DNA of 64,000 nucleotides from Prevotella bivia DSM 20514 (GTDB lineage Bacteria; Bacteroidota; Bacteroidia; Bacteroidales; Bacteroidaceae): NCBI RefSeq assembly GCF_000262545.1, contig NZ_JH660660.1, forward strand, positions 1,644,482 to 1,708,481. Direction: 5' to 3'. The notes beneath the pieces are model-generated. The model ran no database searches. It saw nothing but the letters and a program-made list of their open reading frames with translations, and was not told where the DNA came from. Positions 10,401 through 16,199 of the stretch are shown in pieces. The translations under genes and the position numbers were made by a program. Numbering within the stretch: position 1 is the stretch's first letter; the number at the start of each line of letters is the position of its first letter.

Positions 10401-10623
10401 TGCTACTACCTACAATTTTAATGGTAGCACCAACAACTGGTTCTCCATTAGTATCGGTTACGGTACCTGTAATGTTGTCAGCTTTCTGCTGATTCATTTC
10501 TACCTTGTTTGCATTTGCATTATATGCAGATGCCATTGTAGGCAAACACAGTGTCAAGGCTGTTAAAGCGGTGACTTTGAACAGCTTGTTTTTGTTGCCT
10601 ACTGAAAAAATAAACTTCTTCAT
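7438..10623 (-). CDS. SusC/RagA-type TonB-dependent receptor (intact copy)
   Basis: This 1,061-residue protein has a signal peptide, a carboxypeptidase-regulatory-like domain (about residues 50-125, ITGTVTDTNGEPVVGATIKI), the SusC hallmark LDEVVVLGYG, a plug domain with VLKDAASAAIYG, and a long beta-barrel ending in an aromatic strand (SLGVKITY). Length and ending are complete. It imports the glycan captured by the adjacent SusD. Its first 450 or so codons and upstream region are duplicated at 20447-21798 with only one amino-acid change seen (Asn to Ser near residue 44). The intact copy begins the operon but now lies next to the foreign insert. Confidence 0.95.
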   Translation of the reverse strand: MKKFIFSVGNKNKLFKVTALTALTLCLPTMASAYNANANKVEMNQQKADNITGTVTDTNGEPVVGATIKIVGSSNGTVTDVNGKFTLSVAKNAELQISSIGYVTKKITVVSNNLNVVLAEDRASLDEVVVLGYGAGQRKQDLSASVGVINNADKLSVRPVSSTEGMLQGQLAGVTITANGGDPTSAPNIVIRGQGSMNGDNVLWVVDGIPGAPIPSMNDIESIVVLKDAASAAIYGAQSGAGGCVLVTTKKAKEGKVSLSYDGLYGFRQATNLPKALTAEEQIKLANISYKAAGLDTPIGWDTKVNPYIATNRTDWMDEVFRNAFYQRHNVVINTGTSSARSRLSYAYDGDDGVLIGTFNKRHTIHYNGQFDINKWITITEDFTWRNSQMRGANTANPEGGVIMNALHMPSSASVYNPDGTYGGVSEPGNGYTDIHGDAINPVRILCASNAYNKTSDMWSTTSLQLHDIVPGLKFTSRFSFNIENNFYKEFNPMRPESGKPQLFNEMNESAYRYKKWMTENTLTYDNAFGKHNLGLLLSTTANKLVQRGVSVYARGFSDETPALQYLAYAGTTTPKDYLIGPDANVACIARASYSYDDRYFLTASWRRDYAGRLPKDNNYGDFPAFTGAWKISNESWFPKNKNLNLLKLRASWGRVGNLGSIGYGYKAAQLSSSVWSEGAQYGVTSNTLWGTLIYNGTALNPSLTWETSEQWDLGLDATMFNNRLSLGFDYFNKRTYNLIQQQSVGWPSTIGLDAMLVNLGEVKNEGVEVQAAWNDQVNKDFSYYINGNFAWLKNRVTDTGTHDENGNPGIWVGDVYGHNDFKTLTNLFQTTQGQALNSFHLIKTDGIFQSDEEAAAYVDKDGKRIQPNAKAGDLKFVDANNDGKIDDKDRQYCGSSMPKTTYALTAGFNWKGLSVSAMFQGVSGAQALFVGKGLTLSDTEGNFNRWNKILDAWSPENRGSDIPRISKNDPNGNFTTSSDWYLEDASYLRLKNLTIGYDFTDFIQKWGHLNNRKSSLYVYFSAENVFTITKYSGMDPEVGGFDTMKYPLSRVFSLGVKITY

Positions 10624-10678
10624 GCAGTTGAAATTAATAGTGATATTATAATTAATTTAGATTTCTCTTTTTGCTATG

Positions 10679-10686
10679 CAAAGATA
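10679..10686 (-). promoter_or_regulatory. Bacteroidetes -7 box upstream of susC
   Basis: The minus strand reads TATCTTTG, an exact match to the TAnnTTTG -7 consensus, 56 bp before the susC start codon. No clear TTTG is found 19-21 bp further upstream, so an activator may be needed; PUL promoters usually require one. The same box exists upstream of the truncated susC in copy B (21854-21861). Confidence 0.5.
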
Positions 10687-10791
10687 ATTAGCGTAGCTTA
10701 AATTTTTAGCATAAGTGGGTAAAAAAAAATATGGTTCTTGTTCTTTTCATAGTTTTGTAATCTATTCGTAATAAATGAGTTGCTTGTATTT

Positions 10792-11343
10792 ACCCGTTGG
10801 CGGAATTAAGCCAGTGCATACTTGACTCTTCCAATGGGTCTATTATTAATGTGATTTAAATATTGCATTGCGGTAAAGGCACTGATTTTACCGATAATTC
10901 TTGTAAACAATCCTACTGTTTCCTTTGCATAGTTGCGGCAAATCATAAATTGGTCGCACATCTGCGAGAAGTCTGTTTCAATCCTTTTTCTCGCCTTCGC
11001 AAAAGGGATAAAAGTAGGTTTCCAATTCTTTTGATTGTGCCGATAAGGAACTTCCAATCTGATATTTGCGGTTTCAAATAAGTCCAGTTGCGCCGTTGCA
11101 CTGATGTAGCCTCTATCTCCAAAAATGCAACAGTCATGATATTCATATTTTACGTCTTGTAAATAACGAATATCGTGGACATTAGCCTTTGTTAGGTCAA
11201 AAGAATGTATCACGCCACTTAATCCACAGACAGCGTGCAACTTATAACCATAGTAGTATGCGCCTTGCGATGCACAGTAACCATATGTAGGGGCTGTTCT
11301 GTATTCATCTTTGCCCATCTTACAACGCTTGGAGCGGGATAGT
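10792..11343 (-). mobile_element. Truncated IS982-family element
   Basis: The outer end is intact, with the 18-bp terminal repeat beginning ACCCGTTGGCGGAATTAA at 10792. The element then matches the complete copy at 21967-23224 up to 11343, where identity ends abruptly. The inner 700 bp and second terminal repeat are missing, so it cannot move by itself. Confidence 0.9.
10806..11343 (-). pseudogene. IS982-family transposase, 5'-truncated
   Basis: The remaining 3' part encodes the C-terminal half of a DDE transposase, including IFGDRGYIS (second Asp) and RKRIETDF (Glu), and keeps the natural stop. The first catalytic Asp and the N-terminal domain are missing because the copy ends at the junction with foreign DNA at 11343. 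It is identical over this stretch to the complete gene at 21981-22880. Confidence 0.9.
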
Positions 11344-11720
11344 GCTGCTCACCAAGAGCAATCATTTGCCAATAGTCGGTCAGTCAGGCGGATAACCCCA
11401 ACATTTTTCTTCGTACACTTCGTAAGCCATACTTACGCAAAGTCCCTGATGCCGTTTCTTATCGTGCAAAGGTACAACGGCAACCAATCTGCCCTGACAA
11501 GGTCAAGTCCTGCGGATGGAGAGAAGAATCTCCACCGCAGGATTTTCCTTTTTTTATGGCTGTATCGCAATTCCCAATATTCGTGCGGTCGTATTCATCT
11601 CTCCCAACCTTGCAGGGCAGGGCTGCCGTAAGAGAGTATAGGCACGACAAGAATACGGCATACTCAGGCTCTTTGGACGCAAGGCGTAACAACCAACAAT
11701 AGATAGGACTGACGATAATA
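11344..11720. other. Non-coding part of insert, with hairpin
   Basis: No protein is convincing here. A hairpin at 11508-11542 (TCCTGCGG and GGAGA paired with TCTCC and CCGCAGGA, one bulged base) is followed by TTTTCCTTTTTTT, so it could terminate plus-strand transcription. On the minus strand TACCTTTG near 11467-11474 resembles a -7 promoter box pointing toward the junction. It would drive only a short open frame (about 16 codons) before the truncated IS. Confidence 0.4.
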
Positions 11721-11876
11721 CGGACTATCTGTTGTTTGTACAATTTATTGTCATGACTATCTGTTGTCATGACTATCTGTTGTCAAAGCTATATATCGTC
11801 AAAATAATCTATCGACAAAACTATCTATCGATAGTTCTACATATCGATTTGTCGAACTATCGAACTGTCGAGAGAA
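11720..11876. repeat. Iteron-like short repeats
   Basis: The motif CTATCTGTTGT occurs three times (near 11727, 11756 and 11771). It passes into related units such as CTATATATCGTC, CTATCGACAAAA and CTATCTATCGATAG, the last a palindrome. Such clustered near-repeats occur at replication origins, oriT regions or regulator-binding sites of mobile elements. Which applies here is unknown. Confidence 0.45.
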
Positions 11877-11995
11877 TAATTGCTATGTGATAAAAGGAAA
11901 GAGCCGGCACCTCATCTCATTACCGCAATAATGCAGACTGATTTCCTTTGCTTTTTCTCTTGTTTTCCTGACATTTCCCTGCTTTTCCTCGTTCC

Positions 11996-12026
11996 TTGCA
12001 GCGATGCCCTTGAACACTTACTTTTG
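11996..12026 (+). promoter_or_regulatory. Promoter for HTH gene pair
   Basis: TTG (11996-11998) is separated by 20 bp from TACTTTTG (12019-12026), matching the Bacteroidetes -33/-7 pattern. The first HTH gene starts 80 bp downstream at 12107. Confidence 0.55.
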
Positions 12027-12106
12027 CACACGAGAAATACGGCAACGGACTGCATAACAGTTTGTTTGCCGAGTAACAATAAAGTAATCAAAACAAAATC
12101 AAGGAA

Positions 12107-12376
12107 ATGAAACTCATTATCATCGACCGCAAAGCGTGGGAGCGACACCGCTCCGAATTTGCAGACTTTATCCACAGTATTGAACAGCTTATCGGCAATC
12201 CGACCGAAACGGACGAATGGCTCGACAATGAAGCCGTATGCCGCAGGCTCGGCATCAGCAAACGCACCCTGCAATCCTATCGAGATACGGGAAAAATCCC
12301 TTTCTCAATGATTGGACACAAGTGTTATTACAAAGAGAGCGACATCGCAGAGTTACTGAATGCAAACCATAAATGA
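12107..12376 (+). CDS. HTH (MerR/excisionase-like) DNA-binding protein
   Basis: The product is an 89-residue protein whose second half is a helix-turn-helix of the HTH_17 type (NEAVCRRLGISKRTLQSYRD, then IPFSMIGHKCYYKESDIAELL). Such small proteins are common next to mobilisation or excision genes on Bacteroides elements, where they act as excisionase-like accessory factors or regulators. It is followed after 20 nt by a second protein of the same type. A promoter lies upstream at 11996. The precise target DNA is unknown. Confidence 0.8.
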   Translation: MKLIIIDRKAWERHRSEFADFIHSIEQLIGNPTETDEWLDNEAVCRRLGISKRTLQSYRDTGKIPFSMIGHKCYYKESDIAELLNANHK

Positions 12377-12396
12377 AATCAAACACAGAATGAACT

Positions 12397-12708
12397 ATGG
12401 AAGAGAAAGAAATCATTACACAGCAAGACCCTCAAATGCAGATGTTTGCACAGTTGATGGAGGGTACTTTGAAGAAACTGGAACGTTATTGTTCTACAGC
12501 CCGTCCGATGTTAGGCGGAGAGGTTTACCTCACTGGCGAGGAGGTTTGCAGCCAATTACGGCTCAGCACACGTACGCTCCAAGAGTACAGAAATGCAGGA
12601 ATACTTCCTTTCTACAAAATCGGAGGGAAGATACTATACAAGCAAAGCGACATACAGACAATGCTTGAAAGGCATTATAATCCAATACCGCAAACAGATA
12701 AGTTATGA
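12397..12708 (+). CDS. HTH DNA-binding protein, second of pair
   Basis: This 103-residue protein has a poorly conserved N-terminus and a C-terminal HTH_17 domain (GEEVCSQLRLSTRTLQEYRN, then ILPFYKIGGKILYKQSDIQTML). It is clearly related to the protein encoded just upstream, so the two may be an old duplication that now binds neighbouring sites. Paired genes of this kind precede the mob region in many Bacteroides elements. The stop codon is followed by about 360 nt of non-coding DNA and mobA. Confidence 0.8.
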   Translation: MEEKEIITQQDPQMQMFAQLMEGTLKKLERYCSTARPMLGGEVYLTGEEVCSQLRLSTRTLQEYRNAGILPFYKIGGKILYKQSDIQTMLERHYNPIPQTDKL

Positions 12709-13067
12709 GTTAAGTTAAGAAATCAGTCGCGACTTAAGTCAAATGGTCAGTTGTGACTTTGGTCAAGAAATTAGTTTCGACCTAAGTTAAAATTAACTTT
12801 AGTCAAAAATATGTCAGCTCATAAAGTCAGTAAGTCAAGAAATTAGTCTAAACTTATCTCTTGATTTACTTCTTGAACTTTGAACTCTCGTCTATCAAAA
12901 GCACCCCAGAAAAGTTACTTTATGGAACATAACAAACTATCTCTTTCTTTATACTGGCAAGGTGTGTTTTTGTGACACAAACTGCCGTTTGTACCACAAA
13001 GACCCTTGCCCCGAAAGGGGATTAAATCACTCCAAAGTCGTGATTAGAAGAACAAAAACAAGAGAAT
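12709..13067. other. oriT-like intergenic region upstream of mobA
   Basis: The first 200 bp contain loose repeats of AAGTTAA / AAGTCAA / AGAAATTAG. Near mobA there are stacked inverted repeats: TTTGTG-A-CACAAA (12969-12981), ACAAAC-TGCC-GTTTGT (12977-12992) and CCCC-GAAA-GGGG (13009-13020). Origins of transfer are usually inverted repeats next to mobA, so this is the best candidate for one. The nick site cannot be identified. Confidence 0.45.
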
Positions 13068-13487
13068 ATGGCAAGCGATAAATCAAGGAAAAGGGTAGCG
13101 AAAAAGTATGGTGATATGCCCGACAAGTGGGACGATTGGCACGTCCGCCTGCCCGACCCGAAAGAGCAACTTCGGGTGATAGAGCTCTATCACAGGTCTG
13201 GTTCAAAATCCAAGTCAGAGTTTGTGCGTGCAAGGCTTTTGGGTGAGCATTTCAAGGTGATAACGGTGGACAAGTCCGCCGTGGAGTACCACCGCAAGCT
13301 CTCTGAACTCACAGCCCAAGTACATAAGATTGGAGTGAACTACAATCAGGTGGTGCGACTGATGCGCCTTTATACGGCAGAGAAAAGCATACAGGCATTG
13401 TTGCGGAAGCTTATCGGTTTGACACAAGAACTCACTGCCTTGCAAGAAAAAGCAGTGAGTTTAACCATTGACTATCGAGAGAGATAA
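13068..13487 (+). CDS. mobA: MobA-type mobilisation protein
   Basis: The 139-residue protein matches the small MobA relaxosome proteins of Bacteroides conjugative and mobilisable elements. A basic N-terminus is followed by a ribbon-helix-helix-like segment (KSKSEFVRARLLGE) and a long helical C-terminus (LSELTAQVHKIGVNYNQVV, the MobC-like core). MobA binds oriT and helps the relaxase. The relaxase gene normally follows immediately, but here an ATG at 13498-13500 is joined to unrelated DNA, so only the accessory protein survives. It could act only with a relaxase supplied in trans. Confidence 0.78.
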   Translation: MASDKSRKRVAKKYGDMPDKWDDWHVRLPDPKEQLRVIELYHRSGSKSKSEFVRARLLGEHFKVITVDKSAVEYHRKLSELTAQVHKIGVNYNQVVRLMRLYTAEKSIQALLRKLIGLTQELTALQEKAVSLTIDYRER

Positions 13488-13503
13488 GGAATGTGCGATG
13501 GAA

Positions 13504-13995
13504 TTAGATGTCCCCAAGCATTTTTTGCAGCAGATTGCCCGATGTTCGAGTTATCTGGAAATCCACCGTTTGGTTTTCTACAGTTTTTATGTCGGCTGAC
13601 TTGAAACGGCATAGTGCTTCCTGGCGCTCCAATGTGTCACGGACGGAAGAAAGGTCTTGTATCTGTCCTACAAACGTTCTATATGGAGATTGCAGACAAA
13701 TTATTTGTCCATTCACTTTGTCTGGGCGTTTGTTCTCAAACTTAAGCAAGATGGTTATATTCGTGCTGTCCACTGGTGTAGTTGTCGTTTTGTGTATGGT
13801 AGCCGTACCCGAATATACTTGTTTATAGGGCAGGTAATAGGCTACAGCAAAAAGGCAGAGCAACACCATTCCGATGGCGGTAATGCCATAACGGATAAGC
13901 GAGGAGGGTATCTGTCCCACGATACTACGAACTTTTTCGCTACGCAGTTCAAAGCTCCGTTCTGGTTTCTTTTCTTCTTTCATATTAGTTGCCAA
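13504..13995 (-). CDS. Membrane-anchored accessory protein of peptide exporter
   Basis: The 163-residue protein has a short cytoplasmic N-terminus, one membrane segment (about residues 35-53, YGITAIGMVLLCLFAVAYYL) and a periplasmic part of about 110 residues rich in beta strand. Its start overlaps the 3' end of the C39 ABC transporter gene by 11 nt, so the two are probably translationally coupled. Type I-like peptide exporters usually need a HlyD-type adaptor of about 400 residues; this protein occupies that gene position but is far shorter and lacks the long coiled coil. It may be a reduced adaptor or an immunity or assembly factor. The family is not otherwise recognised. Confidence 0.65.
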   Translation of the reverse strand: MATNMKEEKKPERSFELRSEKVRSIVGQIPSSLIRYGITAIGMVLLCLFAVAYYLPYKQVYSGTATIHKTTTTPVDSTNITILLKFENKRPDKVNGQIICLQSPYRTFVGQIQDLSSVRDTLERQEALCRFKSADIKTVENQTVDFQITRTSGNLLQKMLGDI

Positions 13996-16198
13996 GTTCT
14001 AATTGATTCTTTACTAAGGCAAAATATTTACCACGTTTGGCAGTCAGTTCCTCGTGTGTACCTACCTCTACAATTTTACCTTCATCCAAAACTACAATTT
14101 GGTCGGCATTGCGGACAGTGGAAAGGCGATGTGCCACCACGATAACCGTTTTTCCTTTGTAGAAATCCGAGAGGTTTTCGGTAATAGCTCGCTCGTTGTT
14201 GGCATCGAGGGCGTTGGTGGCTTCGTCCAAAAATACGAACATCGGGTTCTTATAGACTACCCTTGCAATAAGGATGCGTTGCCGTTGTCCCTGACTGATG
14301 CCCTGCCCGTCCTGTCCTATCATCGTGTTGTAAGCCAATGGCAGGGCTTCTATATAGTCGGCTATGTTTGCCACACGGGCAGCATGGCGGATACGCTCGA
14401 TATCGGGTTCGTCGTCCGAAATGGCAATGTTTCTCGCAATGGTATCGGAGAAGAGATAGCCCTCCTGCATCACCGCTCCGCATTGGCTCCGCCACCAACC
14501 GAGATTGTATTCGCTCAGATTGGCATTGCCTATCTCGATGTTTCCATTCAGTGGCTCATAGAATCCCAGAAGGAGTTTTACAAGCGTGGTCTTTCCACTT
14601 CCGCTCGCTCCCACGATTGCGGTTACTTTGCCGTTGGGAATAGAGAGATTGATGTCGGAGAGAATATCTTTCGGACTGTAGATATCATATTTGAAGGATA
14701 GGTCTTTTATCGTGAGGGAATGTCCTTCGGTGGTCTTGTGCGTATAGGCGGTACGTGTCCGTTCGACATTTTCCTCGTTGGTCTCGGTGTGGATTTCGTT
14801 CATGCGGTCAAGGCTGATGCTTACGTCCTGCCATGAGTAGATAAACTGGATGAGTTGTTCCACAGGACTGTTGAGCTGTCCGATGATGTACTGCACCGCC
14901 AGCATCATACCGAGCGTCATGTTTCCGTGTATCACGGCAGTGGCGGCAAGAACGGTAATGAGGATGTTCTTCACCTCGTTGATGGTGATGCTTCCTGCCT
15001 GCTGTACTTGTTGCAGATTGAGGGATTGCAGATTGACCTTGAACAGGTCGGCTTGCACGTCCTCCCATTCCCAACGCTTGTGCTGCTCGCACCCCTGCAG
15101 CTTGATTTCCTGCATACCGCCTAAAAGTTGGTAGGTGACGTTGCGGTTGCGTCCTGCCTGCTCAAAATACTTGTAGTCCAACTGCCTGCGCTTTTTGAGG
15201 AAGAGAATAATCCAACCTGCATAAAGCGATGTCCCCAAGAGGAAGACAAGGAAAATGCCAAGATTATAGACAGCAAGGACGACACCAAAGACAAGGAAGG
15301 TGAAGAACGAGAACAGCAGATTCAGGCTGCTTGATGTGAGGAACTGTTCCACTCGTCGATGGTCTTCAATGCGTTGCAGGAGGTCGCCCATCAGTTTGGT
15401 GTCGAAGAACTTCATCGGCAGTTTCATCAATTTGATGAAGAAATCCGATATGAGCGAGATATTAATACGTGTGGAGATGTGCAGGAGTATTTTGGAGCGG
15501 ATAAAGTCGATGGCAGTACGGCTGAAGAGGAGCATCGTCTCCGCCAACAGCACTAACCACACAAAGCCGATGTCCTTTCCCCCGATACCTGTATCTACAA
15601 TAGCTTGGGTGAGGAATGGAAAGACAAGTTGCAGGAGCGATCCGAGCAACAGACCGAGAATGAGCTGCGTAAAAAAACGCTTGTATTTCTTGAGATAGCT
15701 CCAAAGAAACTTCACTCGGTTATGCGTGGGGATAGTCTCCTCTGTCTTTTGTGCGTAGAATTGTTCCGTCGGTTCGAGGAGTAGGGCAATGCCTTTCTCC
15801 TCGCCATCAGTCTTGGTGCTTACCCAATGCTCACAAAATTCCTCTTTCGTATAGGTTACAAGTCCTTTGCCTGGGTCTGCCACAAAGACGGTGTATTTCT
15901 CTTTTTTGTGCTTCTTTATTTTATAGACAACTACAAAATGATTTTGATTCCAATGGACAATGCAAGGCAGTGGAACTTCATGAACAAGTGTATCAAAACT
16001 CAAACGTCCTCCAACTGTCTTAAAGCCGAGGTTTTCTGCTGCTTTGCTGATACCAAGAAGAGATACGCCACTTCTATCAAGTGAACATAACATCTCAATT
16101 TGATTAACATTGGGTTGCTTTTCAAAACATGACATAATCATGGCCAGGCAAGCAACTCCACAATCCATAGAATCTGATTGTTTTCTAAATTTTATCAT
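13985..16198 (-). CDS. C39-peptidase ABC exporter (PCAT)
   Basis: This 737-residue inner-membrane protein has three parts: an N-terminal C39 cysteine peptidase (Q7, C13 in DSMDCGVAC, H87 in NQNHF, D108 in ADPG), a membrane domain (about 165-450) and an ABC ATPase. The ATPase has a Walker A GASGSGKTT, a signature ISQGQRQR and a Walker B FVFLDEATNALD. Such proteins cut leader peptides after a Gly-Gly pair and export the core. The matching substrate is the 65-residue GG precursor at 19956-20153. The start lies 1 nt after the end of the outer-membrane gene, so they are cotranscribed. All catalytic residues are present, so it should be functional. Confidence 0.93.
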   Translation of the reverse strand: MIKFRKQSDSMDCGVACLAMIMSCFEKQPNVNQIEMLCSLDRSGVSLLGISKAAENLGFKTVGGRLSFDTLVHEVPLPCIVHWNQNHFVVVYKIKKHKKEKYTVFVADPGKGLVTYTKEEFCEHWVSTKTDGEEKGIALLLEPTEQFYAQKTEETIPTHNRVKFLWSYLKKYKRFFTQLILGLLLGSLLQLVFPFLTQAIVDTGIGGKDIGFVWLVLLAETMLLFSRTAIDFIRSKILLHISTRINISLISDFFIKLMKLPMKFFDTKLMGDLLQRIEDHRRVEQFLTSSSLNLLFSFFTFLVFGVVLAVYNLGIFLVFLLGTSLYAGWIILFLKKRRQLDYKYFEQAGRNRNVTYQLLGGMQEIKLQGCEQHKRWEWEDVQADLFKVNLQSLNLQQVQQAGSITINEVKNILITVLAATAVIHGNMTLGMMLAVQYIIGQLNSPVEQLIQFIYSWQDVSISLDRMNEIHTETNEENVERTRTAYTHKTTEGHSLTIKDLSFKYDIYSPKDILSDINLSIPNGKVTAIVGASGSGKTTLVKLLLGFYEPLNGNIEIGNANLSEYNLGWWRSQCGAVMQEGYLFSDTIARNIAISDDEPDIERIRHAARVANIADYIEALPLAYNTMIGQDGQGISQGQRQRILIARVVYKNPMFVFLDEATNALDANNERAITENLSDFYKGKTVIVVAHRLSTVRNADQIVVLDEGKIVEVGTHEELTAKRGKYFALVKNQLELGN

Positions 16199-16199
16199 T

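Larger units (their letters stand above)
9272..11343. repeat. Direct repeat, copy A (2,072 bp)
   Basis: Copy A runs from inside susC through its upstream region into the IS982 transposase. Every base corresponds to copy B at an offset of +11,175. I saw five mismatches: the Asn/Ser codon near 10495, two in the A-run near 10727, and one each near 10743 and 10755. Identity stops abruptly at 9272 on the left (A here, G in copy B before it) and after 11343 on the right. Copy A is continuous with full-length susC but its IS is truncated. Confidence 0.95.

Noticed and set aside
11459..11770. 103-codon minus-strand frame in the foreign segment
   Set aside because: It has no domain or start context, spans the terminator-like hairpin, and overlaps the iteron-like repeats.
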